A stretch of 64,000 nt of DNA, taken from Aspidapion aeneum. Its lineage: Eukaryota; Arthropoda; Insecta; Coleoptera; Brentidae. The stretch covers positions 2,052,501 to 2,116,500 of the forward strand of contig OY755048.1 of the NCBI GenBank assembly GCA_963576565.1. Reading direction: 5' to 3'. Positions 11,115 through 23,032 of the stretch are shown here, one piece after another; the stretch's first letter is position 1; each line of letters begins with the position of its first letter. The notes below the pieces were generated by a model that saw only the letters and a program-made list of their open reading frames with translations, ran no database searches and was not told the origin of the DNA. Made by a program: the position numbers and the translations under genes.

Positions 11115-11475
11115 TCCAAATACGTTAGAGCATACATATGGGGCATACCCATGCATTCTCACACGCGATGCTTGAAGCCAGGACCCCTATTTAATTCTTA
11201 ATGTTCCTTTTTCGGGTAGACAGGATCTCGGTTACTGCGCATGCGTCAGTTATGGTGGTTTTGGAACATACTCCGTTACGTCACTACATTATTTGACAAT
11301 TGTCAAATATTTAGGGTTATGTCTATTATTTTTTTCTAAAAACTAGGGGTGGTGGGTGAAAATTTATCAAATTGTGGATTAAAATTGTAGTTTTTCTAAA
11401 ACTAATTGTGCAGATTTAATGTGGACACTATGAAAAGTGTTTAGTGACATCTATAAACCACTCTTAGCTTGATTA
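11115..11475 (-). repeat. Sibling of the repeat at 4095-5385, without the insert
   Basis: The reverse complement matches both flanks of the 4250-5189 element in one continuous sequence, with the target GACATAACC present once (near 11320-11330). It serves as a paralogous empty site. Confidence 0.85.
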
Positions 11476-11776
11476 ACAAATTATAAAGAAAGATACAGGT
11501 AGTTACCTATGGAATGGCACTCCCTTACTTCTTCCGGACATTTTTCCACAAACCGCACATGTTTTACGAGAATTATTTTCCATTTTTCACAGAAAAAAAC
11601 ATAATTTTACACGACAAACGCAAAACACCGCATAATGTCAATATGGCCTCCATCCACAGAGCAGCTGTGTGTCTACATAACAAAACACACTCATGCGCAC
11701 CTAAAAATTGGCATCTGCGAATTTGAATTTGCCATTGTATCCAAAGCCAGCTATGAGTGCTTCACTTTTCGATTTT

Positions 11777-12530
11777 TAGCTCATACATATACTATACTAT
11801 AGTAGTGTGAGCTATGGTGATCCTAATTTTTTCGAGAAAAAAAAAGTTGCTCCGATTTCAAAAATTTTTATATATCTTTGCGTTTCAGATGATTTTGAAA
11901 CTTTTTTGTTGCGCCGTCTGTCTGTCTGTCTGTCTGTCTGTCTGTATGTCTGCCTGTCTGTCTGTATGTATGTCTGTAACGACCAACGCACATAACTCAA
12001 AAACTGCTTGGCCGATTTTAATGAAATTTGGTACCTAGGCTGGGTCTTGGGTCGAGATGGTCCCATTTAAAAATGAACAAAATCCACCGAACAGAAACCA
12101 AATAAAAGGGTGGGGGTAGATTTCAAAAATTAGAGTTTATGTGAAAATATGGCGTGTGTGATATCAAACGAAAGGTAATTGAGTCTGCAGTTAAACAAAA
12201 TACATTTTAATTTATTTAAAAAAAAAGGGTGGGGGTATATTTTAAAAATTAGAGTTTAAGTGAAAATATGGCGTGTGTGATATCAAACGAAAGGTAATTG
12301 AGTCCGGAGTTTAACAAAATACATTTTAGTTTTTTGTTTTTTTTTAAGGGTGGGGGTAGATTTCAAAAATTTGAGTTTAAGTCAAAACATGGCTTGTGTG
12401 GTATCAAACAAAAGGTAATTTAGTCTGGAGTTAAATAAAATATATTTCAGTTTTTAGTTATATTAGCTCACACGTACACTATAACTATAGTACCTAGTGT
12501 GAGCTTAGAGGCCCGTATATTGGCAGAGTT
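11777..12530 (+). mobile_element. DINE-1/Helentron-like element, copy 1
   Basis: This is a full-length copy of the commonest family in the window. It starts TAGCTCA in a hairpin of AGCTCACAC type, then has a block ending GTTGCGCCG, a (GTCT)n core, and a block containing ACGACCAACG and GGCCGATTTTAATG. Three ~90-115-bp tandem units (GGGTGGGGGTAGATTTC) follow, then a second hairpin AGCTCACACGT...GTGTGAGCT and the end TTGGCAGAGT. There is no reading frame or long terminal repeat. Copies sit in T-runs without a clear duplication. Subterminal hairpins plus a GTCY microsatellite core are known from DINE-1 elements mobilised by Helentrons; the class assignment is inference. Confidence 0.75.
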
Positions 12531-13789
12531 TTTAAACATGTATCTATGCTAAAACGTATTTGGTTTAGACTAAATCTTCGACATTTTTACGGATTGATAA
12601 ACTACGACCCAAGTAACATTTCTTTATTTATAGCAGAAGCTAAAAGGTTGCCAGCGCCTTTCCTTAAAACCATTAGTTTCAATGTTTGGTCGCTAGCACG
12701 TTCCCATTACCCTTATATACCCCTTAGACCTCCTAAATGGGACTCCCCAATTGGTGGTGGCAACCTATGTATTAAACTCATTATAAAACCATAAGAAATA
12801 AACGCTAGTTTCGCCCTCTAGCGGTTCCACCAGTATAGAACCTTTTAGAGCCTAAAGCTATTATGCCAGGTTCTAAAAGCAACTCAGAAACGTCCTCTAT
12901 CCTGTTATAAAACTAGATTTGGTAATTTGGTATCCTGGCAATTCTGTTGAATACCATAATACCTTTAGAGTAAAGAATTTTTCATATAAAAGCTTTAGCG
13001 ATATTTTAGATTCACAATGGCTATATAAAATAATTTAGGTCATAAAATTGCCAAAAATGTCAGAGTCCCAAAATTATTGTATCACATAAAAATATACCTA
13101 TATATGAGAAGTTTGTCGTTTTGTGGATCATCAAATTGCCTGCCAGACTTATTTTTCTGATAAAATCGTATCTGAAAAGCTCTCAAAACAAGCGCGCCAG
13201 CTCACAAATGCTTTTTAATAGTTTTTTGATAACTGAATAACAAATATTTAAAATAAAAAAAAATAATTTACACTATTCACCATTAAAAAAGTCTGTTTGG
13301 TTTACATAAATCAAAATTAAAGTAAAATTATTGTTAAAAAACACTGCTAAAACGACTAGATAAATATTTTCTGTTTACAATATTTTTAAAATAATTCTAT
13401 ATACGCCATTATCGTTTTATAGTGGTCACTTGGTTTTATTTGTTACTCTGTCGCAACAAGGATTTTTGAGTGCGCTTATGAAACCAATAAAAAAGAGAAG
13501 GTAAACATAGTGAACATAACCTCACTTAAATTTTTTGTATTTGTTTTTTAAACTGTTGTGTTAAATTTAAATGTTTTTTATCGTGTAATTTGCACACAAT
13601 CAGGAGGGCCAGTGCAATAATATCCGTTATGCCTGCAGGTTGGAGGGAAACCTCTTATATTGGCCGTTTAAACAGGCCTTATCTAGGCTTGGGTGCCCTA
13701 CTCAGGAGGATAATAAATAATCAATCTTGCAATAGGTAGGTACCAATCTGTACTAGTACTAGTAAAAACTAAAATACGAAAGTATTTAT
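12531..13789. other. Unclassified sequence
   Basis: No gene was recognised. Short phrases such as CCTCTAGCGGTTCCACC and repeated TTTATAAAACC occur. The stretch may be a diverged part of the repeat that becomes clearer at 13790-14210. Confidence 0.35.
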
Positions 13790-14210
13790 TTACTTCTGTT
13801 AGAACCCTTAAGGAAACAAAGTTTTATATGACCGCCTATTTAAATAATATTTAATATGCTGCTATGGGTAACCAAAAATACAAAAGAATTAAGTTTACCT
13901 TTAAGCCTTCCAATAAAACCTGTTTAAAATGCCTAAAAGTAATGGCAAAAACCAAAAGTTTAAAGTTTATATTTACCACTCTTAAAAACCTTAAGGAAAC
14001 TAGGTTCTATATGGCCGCCTACATAATCATATTTACTATTAAACTACTGGTAACTACAAAAACAATAGGATATAAGGTAACCTCTTAGCTCTATTATAAA
14101 ACACTTTTGTTATGACCTAAAGTAATGAAAAAAACTAAAAGACCAAAGTTTTTATTTATTTCTTTTTAAAAACTTTAGGTAAAAGGGTTTTATAAGACCA
14201 TCTTTATAAA
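13790..14210. repeat. Diverged ~180-bp tandem repeat
   Basis: The phrase AACCTTAAGGAAAC...GTTTTATATGACCGCC recurs at about 13805, 13985 and 14170 with increasing divergence. Open frames here (for example 13864-14088) come from the repeat. Confidence 0.55.
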
Positions 14211-15068
14211 TCAGAAATCAATAAAACCAAAAGTATCTAAAAAGGAACAGAAGAACACTTTTTGGTTGTATAACACCTCTTTAGGTAATTGGCAATATAA
14301 ATTACCTTTTTGTAGCCAAATTGATCCTAAAAGCCATAACAGCACCCTCTAAATAACCAAATTAATAAAACCTTGAGTGGTAATAATGTTACCTGGGGAA
14401 TCGTTTCAATTATTTTCGACTATATTGTTTTTGAAATTTTTACGGCCCGATAAAACTACGTTCCGTTTAAACTACTTTCGTCTGTTCTATTTTTGAGTGG
14501 TTTATTTTCGACCAAATTATGGTTCGATGTTTTTTTTCGACATTTCTCTATGGCGTCATTCCGATAGGTATATTGTTTTTGCGATTCATCCTGCAATTTG
14601 CCGGGACTTTTTTTTTCTTTTTAATGGAGAAAAACAAACTTCAAAGGAGACCCATAAATTAAAATTAAATCGCCTTATAATAATGAGCAGTGGGCATAAC
14701 GAACGAGCGCTTTAGCTTTCTGCACAATGCTGTGCAGCAAGCAAAGGGATGTGTAGGTATAATTCAAGTGTTTGCAGGGTGCAAGCACCACACCGTGAAA
14801 TGCTCTAGACAAGCCAATTTGAAATTTAGCATAATTATTAATATTTGGGTCGCTCAATTAACACAATTAATATACACGCAGAAATAAAAATAGTTAAAAA
14901 ACATTTTACCGACTGAAATAAAAACAAACTTAAGTAGGTACAGGGTGATTCACCATATTTTCAACCCCCAGTTACAGCCAGTGTTAGTGGTGATATCTGT
15001 TCTATCTATTTAGCCTATATATATATACCTGGGACAAATTATTAAAAAGAAAACCAAACAGCTGAAAT
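14211..15068. other. Unclassified sequence
   Basis: No gene was recognised. A single mariner-type end, TACAGGGTGATTCACC, sits at about 14939 without a partner. Confidence 0.35.
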
Positions 15069-15521
15069 CAAGAGACGAGTAAAGTGTTTAACCAATGTAT
15101 CCTTCCTGTACTTACCTATGGATCCTAGACCTGGACACTTACAAAATCAAACATGGATAAGGTAACAAAAGCCCAAAGATCAATGGAAAGACAAATGTTA
15201 TATGTAAAGCTGACAGATAAAAAAAGGAATGAATGGTTAAGAAATAAAATAAAAGTAAGGGATGTCAGAGGAGAAGTAGCAAAATTAAAATGGAAATTTG
15301 CCGGTCATAATATTAGACAGAAAGACGATCGATGGAACAAATGTATTGTAAACTGGAGACCTTCGGAAAATAAAAGAAGCAGGGGAAGATCTCAAATGAG
15401 ATGTGCAGACGATTTGAAGAAACACGCGGGAACTAGATGGATGAACACGGCGACAGACAGAGAAGAGTGGAAGATATTGGGGAGACCTATGCCCAAAGAT
15501 GGATTGAAGAAGGATAAATAG
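15069..15521 (+). pseudogene. LINE reverse transcriptase C-terminal fragment
   Basis: The frame reads SKVFNQCILPVLTYGS, then a TAG at 15126-15128 where the sister copy has Gln (SQTW), then the same ~120-residue tail as 5543-5938 with a few substitutions (RNEWLRNK, WRPSENKRSRGRSQMR). After the TAA comes an (ATAG)n run, a typical LINE 3' tail. LTYGSQTW is the conserved stretch after the reverse-transcriptase domain. The copy is 5'-truncated and has an in-frame stop. Confidence 0.85.
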
Positions 15522-15539
15522 ATAGATAGATAGACAGTT

Positions 15540-16429
15540 AACGTGTGAGCTTAAAACTATGCACAGATACAGATTGAACTGGATGGCTATTTTTTCGGAA
15601 GCCAGCTAAAAAGAAAAAGGGTTAAATCAGACTGCCTAGACAAGCAGAATTTTAAAAAGACGCATATTTTATATGCTGAGATCATTTCTAGGGCACTTGG
15701 CAAAACGAAGTTCATTTGTTTTTAAAAAAGCTGAATAAGTTTGCTGGCTCAGAAAATTCATTCCGATAATTTAAACGCATTTTTCTAACAAAAAACTTGA
15801 TTTTGCTTTCTTCTTTTTAAGAAAAAATGACGTCAAAAATAGAGAAAAATTCAACATCTATCTTTGGTGACTTTAAAAACTGTTCAAAGTATTTTTAAAA
15901 GCGGGATCTTCTGTAAATTTGTTTTACGGCGTGAAAATTAAATTAAAAACCTTGCAAGTATTAATTATTTTAATGACGAAGTAAGAAATTTTGTGGAAAC
16001 TTTTTTAATAAAATCTCAACATTGCGTTTAAACTCATAGTCTTAAAATCTTATAACCTTTACTTAGCAGAAAGGGGCTGCTGATTAAAGAGATGTTTAGT
16101 GTTTTAAAGGAACCTACCCTCTTTTCGACACAGTGTGTTTTTAATATTTAAACAATTTGTAAAACGATATTTAAATTTTTCGCACTTACAAGGCATACTA
16201 AATCTCTATTTGCTGTTCTAGAAAATATATTTGAAAAAGAATCTACTTTTTGGTTTATTCAGTATTTTTCTACGGCTACATACAAAAATTCCAAAAATCT
16301 TCAACGCCAAACTAGCACTTTTGGTTTTCTCAAGAACTTTAAATGTCGTAGGATTAAATTCTAATATTTTTACCAAACCTAAAATGTTTGCATATTATAT
16401 TAAAACTCCAATATGTATCGTAACAATTT
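15540..16429. other. AT-rich sequence, nothing recognised
   Basis: No reading frame or shared repeat was recognised. Confidence 0.35.
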
Positions 16430-16680
16430 GAAAAGTCCGAATCCGTCCTCTTATGTCAGAATCTGGCATTTGTTTTTATGAAGTCAATTCGCCCTTTTAC
16501 TAAGTCAGAATCTGCAATGTGTCATCCAAATATCCTGGATCGTCATAATTTGCCTGTGAAGTCAGAATACATCCTCTTATTATGTCACAATCTGCCATGT
16601 GTCGTCAGAATTTTACCTGTATCATCAGAATTTCTTTGTTTAGTCGAAATCCGTCCTCTTGGGGGCAATTCTTTAAAATT
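16430..16680. repeat. Short diverged tandem repeat, GTCAGAATCTGCCATG type
   Basis: Phrases like GTCAGAATCTGCCATGTGTC and GTCAGAATTTTACCTGTATC alternate with AATCCGTCCTCTT. The same phrases recur at about 25845-25985, so this is a dispersed family. Confidence 0.6.
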
Positions 16681-16981
16681 TGAAATAATTTGAAACAATC
16701 TGAAAAAATTTGACGCCTCAAATTTTACCCCTAAATCATGGCAACATCGTAAATTTCAGTTTATTATACAGCGTCTAAAACCGAAAAATGAGGAAAAATA
16801 TAATCTAAAACCTACCTTTAAACCCGATTGCTGATAATTCAATATTTTTCCGGGATTGTTGATGATGCACAGGTTCTTAAAAAATTGTATTTTTCCGGAA
16901 AAAAACAATAACAAAACCATGAGACGTTTTTCTGACTTCGTTAAAGTTGGATTCAAATAACATGCAAAGCGAACCAAAACA

Positions 16982-17005
16982 CAGCCTTCGTAACTACGAA
17001 GGCTG
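16982..17005. repeat. Perfect 11-bp-arm palindrome
   Basis: CAGCCTTCGTA and TACGAAGGCTG are separated by 2 bp. The flanks carry similar phrases, GCGAACCAAA before and GCGACCAAA after, so it may be a tiny hairpin insertion. Confidence 0.6.
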
Positions 17006-18113
17006 CGACCAAAGCGAATGGCTAAGTACAGCCGACCACAAAATCAAACGTATTATTATGTTAACGAAATCAAATGAATCTTAGGAAAAAAAACTATTAG
17101 GCTTGATAAGTTATGATATGAAAAAAAAAAATAATACCCGGATTTATTGCAACCCGTGGCCCAAAAAATAACCTTTGAATATATAAATATCAAACTTGTT
17201 GTATTATTATTATCATATAATTAAAAATAATGTTTGTCTAATATTTCTTATCAGGTATGAGAAGAGAAAGAAAAAAAGTCTGCCAAACCCAGGTTATAAA
17301 GGTTAAGTTCAGGTCTGCTACAGGGTGACCTTAAAATTTATTATAGATTTGTTTAGAAATTCTAGTTCTCTACTTAACAATAAAAAGTTGAAAATAGCCC
17401 AAAAAGTTAAACTATGTATTAACGGATTATTTCAAATTTAGGTTCAGGGGGTGAGTTACAGGGTGATATCAAAAATAGTTGTACAATTTACATTCTTAAA
17501 AACAACTTTGTCAGGAGTTTTACTTAGCAAACAAGAGTTAGAAATACCTTAAAAAATCATATCACTAACATATTGTATTACCTTTAGAGACAGCAAGTTA
17601 GCTACTGGGTGATATCGAAATTATTAGTGTATTTTTCTAAATATCACATTTTTAGAAAACAATGTTGTCAAGAGCTTTCGTTATCAGAAAATGCTTAGGA
17701 ACACGTTAAAAAATCATGACATTAACTGACTATTACCTTTAGGTCCTTGGAGTAAGGTACAGGGTGATATCAAAATTAGTAAAACACTTTTGTAAAAATC
17801 ACAATTTCAAAAATCAACTTTATCAGGAGTCTTGGTGAGCAAAAAATAGTTAGGAATTGTAAACAAACCATACTATTCACTAACTGCGTTACATTTAGGT
17901 CCAGTAGGTAAGATACTAGTAGTAAATTTTTTTATAAATCATATTTTTAAAAATAACTTTTGGCCTCACCTTACTGTTTACAAACCAAGAACATATAAGT
18001 TAGGGTTTCTTGAGCGATCTATTAAAAGAATATTACGTTAATTACTTTTCCGCACAATTTTACTTTTTCGCATCATTTTTACTTTCCTCACGATTTTTTT
18101 CCGCACGTCCAAA

Positions 18114-18416
18114 TTGCAAGAACCTTTCCGTCCACAATCGTTTTCAAATGAAAACCCGTCTTCCTACACACAAGTTTCATTTTCAAGAAGTGCTGCTGAA
18201 CCGATGCTACCAGAAGCACCGAATGAAGAATCCTGTAATGTGTTACAGCCTGTACAGACCAATATACCTTCCTCCATTCACTACAGTAGTAATTCTAAGC
18301 AGCAAACTGATCAAGGCATTTCTGTAGTGGGCCAAACACCAACCAATCAACAAACAGAAAGTTCACTTTCAATTTCAATATCTACCATCGTTAACTTTTT
18401 CGTTATTGTTAATTAA
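18114..18416 (+). other. Ser/Gln-rich open frame, possible exon or gene relic
   Basis: A ~100-codon frame is rich in Ser, Gln, Asn and Pro (for example NENPSSYTQVSFSRSAAEP and SNSKQQTDQG). Unlike most frames here it is not repeat-derived and has a protein-like composition. AATAAA lies ~40 bp after the stop. I do not recognise the protein. It could be the 3' end of a transposon accessory gene carried inside the foldback element, or chance. Confidence 0.3.
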
Positions 18417-18527
18417 ATGTTCTTTACATAAAGTTTCTTTTTAATATATCATAATAAAAAAATCCTGTTTTATTATTTTTCCGTGCATAAAAAAAATCAA
18501 GTAAAAATAAAAGTTAAAAAAACGTAC

Positions 18528-18850
18528 GGAAAAGTAACTTTTCCGCACTAGTGCTGAAAAATTTCTTTTTCGCACGATTTTTGTTTTGTTAAAAATGAAG
18601 ATATTTAGGACTCATTAAATGATTTATGTAACAATTCTATCTTACGTATCATTTTCTAGCATTATTATAAAATCTTTGCGAATTAAAACATGTTTTTTGA
18701 TAAAGAAGATGGACAAAAACACTCGTAGGAAAAACATTGTACCTAATTCTTGCGGAAACTATCTTTTCCATCCTTGACGGCTTGCCCGAACTCCGCTCCG
18801 CGTCGTTTGTGCAACTGCCGTCACGTGCGGAAAAGTACCTCTTTCCGCAC
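18528..18850. repeat. Cluster of GTGCGGAAAAGT palindromes
   Basis: CGGAAAAGT/ACTTTTCCG is a near-perfect palindrome at about 18530-18549. It runs into TTTTCCGCACTAGTGCTGAAAA at about 18540-18562, itself a palindrome with one mismatch. A third, GTGCGGAAAAG...CTTTCCGCAC, is at about 18825-18850. Single TTCCGCAC half-sites also occur near 18048 and 18100. Confidence 0.7.
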
Positions 18851-19179
18851 TTGTTAGGTAAATAACTATTGTACAAACAATTAAAAGCCTAAGCGATACA
18901 AAAAAATATTTATGTAAAAGATATTTAAAATTTAAAGGTAAAAGACCTTAAGTGGGATGAAACTACTGCTTTTGTTGATTTGGAGTTTTAAGTAAAAATA
19001 GCTAAAGAAGTAAAGAAATATATCCCTTTATCAGACAACCAAATAGCTATGTAGCGGTACATGTATTAACAGATTTTTTGAAAGAAATGCAAAATGTTGA
19101 GTCGCTTCACTTTGGAAGAAGTCTATATACAAGTAATTAAATAAAACTAAGAACGACGTACGGGACAAAAATATTTCTG

Positions 19180-20045
19180 TGCAGGTTGTTGTTTGTCAAT
19201 GTAATTAAATGTAATATTTATTATGTGTATTTGTACATTTTTATATTGAGCAAGCTTAATAATTATAAGGGTTTGATTTGGCTCGGTTTGGTTATGTTAA
19301 ATAGATAACTTGGGTGTCAAATTGTTGCCTAAAAAACATGCAAATTTGTGAAATAACAACGAAGACAGTTTCTTCCTGTAAATAAATGTGCAGATTTTTA
19401 TATTTATCGTGTATGTTTGTCAATGTTTGCATTAGGCAAGCCTAGTGAAGGCTTTCGTTTTGTTACATTAAATATATATTTTAGGGCCAAGATTCTAAAA
19501 TATCTTGTAAATTTGTTAATCAACAAATCAAACAAATGTAAAATATTTGTAAAAAAATTTTGATTTACTATTTGTATTTGTTAATTTTTATATTGACCAA
19601 CTGGTTCGGTTTGATTCTATTAATTGTATATTTTGGATGAAAAATTTTTGTCAAATAAGCATGTAAATTTGTGAATTAACAACGAAGGCAGGCAGGTTTT
19701 TCTGTAAATAATTATTGTACATTTTTATATTGACCAACCTTATTTATATGGGTTTGGTTCGGTTTGGTTATACTTGATATGTATTATAAAGCCATGATTT
19801 TTTCAAACTAACTTGTGAATTTGTAAAAGAACAACGAACCAAGATGTTGTTACGTAAATAAATGTAGGGATTTTTGGATTTCTCATGTGTATTTGTAAAC
19901 TTTTATTTTGACCAAGGTTAGTTAGGGGCTTAAGTTGATTTGGTTATATTAACTAATAAGTTTTAATGTCAAAATTTTATCATATTAACTTGTAAATTTG
20001 TCAAATAAATAGTAAAAGTTTTTCACGTAAATATATGTAAATATT
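19180..20045. repeat. ~160-bp tandem array
   Basis: About five diverged units share TTTTTATATTGACCAA, GGTTTGGTTATATTA, CTTGTAAATTTGT and GTAAATAAATGT. They sit between the interior and the right arm of the 17.15-21.0-kb foldback element. Confidence 0.7.
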
Positions 20046-21302
20046 TTTGGATTTATTTATTCATTTCACCCTGTAGCTCACCTCCCTTGTTTTTTAAAAA
20101 TGTGATTTTTCAAAATCTTTACTGCTATTTAGATATCACCCTGCAGCTTACCTACTGGAAGTAAATGAAATTTAGTAAGTGGTATGATTGCTTAACGTGT
20201 TCCTAACTATTTTTTGCTAACAAACGCTCCTGACAACGTTGATTTTTAAAAACGTGATTTTTACGAAATTTTATTACTAATTTCGATATCACCCTGTACC
20301 TCATTTCCTGGACCTAACGGTGATACAGTCAGTTAATGGTATGATTGTTTAACGTATTCCTAACTATACTTTGCTAACAAAAGCTTCGGACAACCTTGCT
20401 TTTTCAAAATGTGATTTTTAGAAAATTTACACACACTAATAATTTCTATATCACCATGTAGCTCAATTCCTGGACCTGAAGGTGATAAAATCTGATAATG
20501 GTATGATTGTGTAACGTGTTTCAAATAATTTTTTGCTAACGAAAGCTCTTGACAACATTGTTTTTTAAAAATTTGTTTTTTAGAAAATTACGCTTCTAAT
20601 TTCGATATCACCCTGTAGGTCTCTCACGTCCTGGATCTAAAAATAATACAATAAGTTCATGATACATATTTTAATGTATTTCTTACTCTTATTTGCTAAC
20701 TAAAACTCCTGACAGAGTTGTTTTTTAAAAATGTGATTTTAATTAAGATTTACTACTATTTTCGATATCACCCTGTAACTCACCTCCTGGACCAAAATTT
20801 GATCTAATCCGTAAATAGTAGTTTTTTAGGGCTATTTTCAACTTTTTATTGCTAAGTAGAAAATTAGAATTTTTTAACAAATCTATAATATTAGGCACAC
20901 AAGAAATTTTACATAATTATACAAACATTATTTTTAATTATACGAATTTATAGAAAGTTTGAAATTTATGTTTTAAAGGTTTGTTTCTTGGGTCCCGTTC
21001 ATTTTATTCATATTATGAACCTATTTTCAGGTCGGCTGTACGCAGTTCCCTGCCTATCTGTGTGGCTCCCTCTAGGGAGCGTGTCGCAAACTTAAGTTTT
21101 CCTTGCACAAAGTGACCACGTGGTCGTGGCACCCCTGAAAAATTCCGCCTTCGACTTATTTTCGTCAGATGGAGACTGTGGCGACTATTCTTAGGGTCAC
21201 TGCATCCTGAAAGCCTGGCATCTTCCAACGAGCGGATAGTTCACAACTTGCATTCCATTTGCTATTGGTTGACATAGTCAGGCGGGATTTTTAAAATTAA
21301 AA

Positions 21303-21490
21303 CTCTCCTGTCCTCGTTTTGGGAGGTTGAAATCGGTGTTAAACCAAACTGAAACAAAACCTAACCGTGGTCAATTGATGGGAAACGTATCCTGACCGGG
21401 GCGTATCTGGACAGGTTAGGATACGTTGTCGAATAATTTATCAGGGTTAGGTTAACACCGATTTCGACAGGAAAACAGGATAGGGAAGCT
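21303..21490. repeat. Small palindromic repeat, copy 1
   Basis: GGTTGAAATCGGTGTTAA pairs with TTAACACCGATTTCGAC about 100 bp further on. The centre contains GTCAATTGATGGGAAACG. A related copy is at 23925-24095. Confidence 0.6.
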
Positions 21491-21687
21491 AATTAAAAAA
21501 AAAAATAATATGTTTTTAAAAAACAATAAAAAAAAACTCATCGGCATATGCATAGATTTAGTTAAATTCAATAGGTATGTACTACACAAACCACTACTCT
21601 TTTTAGTCACTTACAACTAGTATATATTCGTATTTTACGCCGAAAGCTGTAAACATAAAGTTTGTTAAATGCTTGACTGGTGGCACC

Positions 21688-22030
21688 CAGCGGCGTAGCG
21701 TGCCCGAAAGGGCGGGGGGGGGGGGGGCGACAGCTAAAAAGGGCGCCTCTGAAAACTGATGAAAAATCTTACGGCAAAAAAAAAAAGAACCGCGCCGTAG
21801 AAATTTGAACCGCGCCGTCTCCAAAAAAAAAAAAAAAAGGTCATCATATGTCAGGGGGCGACCGATAAGTCACAAGGGCGCGTCTGACGAAATCTTGCAA
21901 CTAAAAACACCAAAAAACACAAAAAAGGTCATCATGTATGAGGGGGCGGCCGATACGACACAAGGGCGCCACTACCCTCGGGGCGGGGGGGGCGACGAAC
22001 CCCCCGCGCCCCCCCCACGCTACGCCGCTG
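21688..22030. mobile_element. Non-autonomous hAT-type element, copy 2
   Basis: The ends CAGCGGCGTAGCGTG and CACGCTACGCCGCTG (perfect 15-bp TIR) are flanked by the perfect 8-bp duplication GTGGCACC at 21680-21687 and 22031-22038. The 343-bp interior has G- and C-homopolymer stretches next to the TIRs and A-run-separated ~75-bp units, as in the copies at 2824 and 46939. It lies inside the 21230-22149 element, so it is the younger of the two. Confidence 0.9.
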
Positions 22031-22149
22031 GTGGCACCATCTCTTAATATAATATAATAATAATCTTAAACGGCAACGTTCAACATTAAAAAGTCAGCTG
22101 ACTATTTCGACCAATAGCAAACGGAATGCAAGTTGTGAACTAGCCGCTC

Positions 22150-22961
22150 TCCCAGGGGTAGCGACACCAAACATAACCTCATTTACGAAAAACTCAAATC
22201 TGACACTGTCAGGAGCATAGCTTTTTTATGTTTAAAAAAATTAAATGGTTTACAAATGTTACGTAAAGAACTGTCCGTCACATCCGGTATATAAATTTTA
22301 CTGTCCAAATAAACAAACCTAAAAAAACTAAGTTTTTTATGATTTCAAATTTATTAGGACCCTGTGTTAGGACCCACACAGCGAAGGAAACCAAAAATAT
22401 AGTTTGCATGTTTTATATATATTCTAAAATATAGAAAACTATTATGTTGGGTTTTGTATTATTTAATAAATGTTTTATGCTCTCTACGGAATAAAGGTGT
22501 ACGTTTAATCCCTTTTTTCATGGGCTAAGGTAGTATTTCTTGTCCCCAGTGATTGAAAGTAATTTCTTTAAAACCATAAAGGCAAAATATAGGTTTTTGG
22601 ATTATTTTATTTTATCATAATACAAAAAACAAAAAGGAATATATACACGATACCGATTATTTTGTTCCAGCTTGCCGTAAGCTTACTTTACTTTGCCGAT
22701 GGCTTGGTTCGTTTTGATCGTTATTGTGTCCTTAGGCATAGAATATTGCTTCCATATAAACGAAGCATTTAACTTTCTAGACTTCTCCAGGCTGTAAACC
22801 AGGAAACTGTGAAATTTTCGAAATTCTGTTTATTGCATCATTTCCATGCCCATCTCAAAGTAAGAATATGCTTTATTTTCCATCTTCGAGAAATGTAATT
22901 CGAACTTTTTCTCGAGTAAACTTAATTAGTTTGTTATGAAATAAATAATATTTTTCCACAT
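22150..22961. other. Unclassified sequence
   Basis: The first ~30 bp (TCCCAGGGGTAGCGACAC) belong to the repeat that also occurs at 25060-25115. The rest shows no gene or shared repeat. Confidence 0.35.
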
Positions 22962-23032
22962 TGTTTGTTATAAGGTCACTCATCGTCAAGCAAGCTTTAC
23001 CTTGCTTGACGATGAGTGACCTTTGTTTGTTA
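22962..23032. repeat. Perfect hairpin between 9-bp direct repeats
   Basis: Arms 22972-22994 and 23001-23023 (23 bp each) are perfect reverse complements around the loop CTTTAC. The hairpin is flanked by TGTTTGTTA at 22962-22970 and 23024-23032. This looks like a ~53-bp hairpin insertion with a 9-bp target duplication, or a template-switch product. Confidence 0.85.

Larger units (their letters stand above)
17150..21000. mobile_element. 3.9-kb foldback element with tandem-repeat arms
   Basis: The left arm (about 17150-17960) pairs with the right arm (about 20070-21000). Each arm is built of ~140-160-bp units marked by CAGGGTGATATC on the left and GATATCACCCTG on the right. The interior holds a Ser/Gln-rich frame with a nearby poly(A) signal, a cluster of TTTTCCGCAC palindromes, and a second, different tandem array. 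The ends are eroded and no target duplication is clear. No transposase. Confidence 0.65.
21230..22149. mobile_element. TIR element, ~0.92 kb, with empty site at 25.1 kb
   Basis: The ends GAGCGGATAGTTCACAACTT and its near reverse complement (to 22149) continue as inverted repeats for ~55 bp. The reverse complement of 25060-25115 matches both flanks joined together, so this is an insertion. The flanking duplication is imperfect (about 6 bp, TCCAAC against TCCCAG). The interior carries a small palindromic repeat (21303-21490) and a later hAT-type insertion (21688-22030). No transposase. Confidence 0.7.

Noticed and set aside
14939..14956. TACAGGGTGATTCACC as a mariner-type end
   Set aside because: No inverted partner with a TA was seen.
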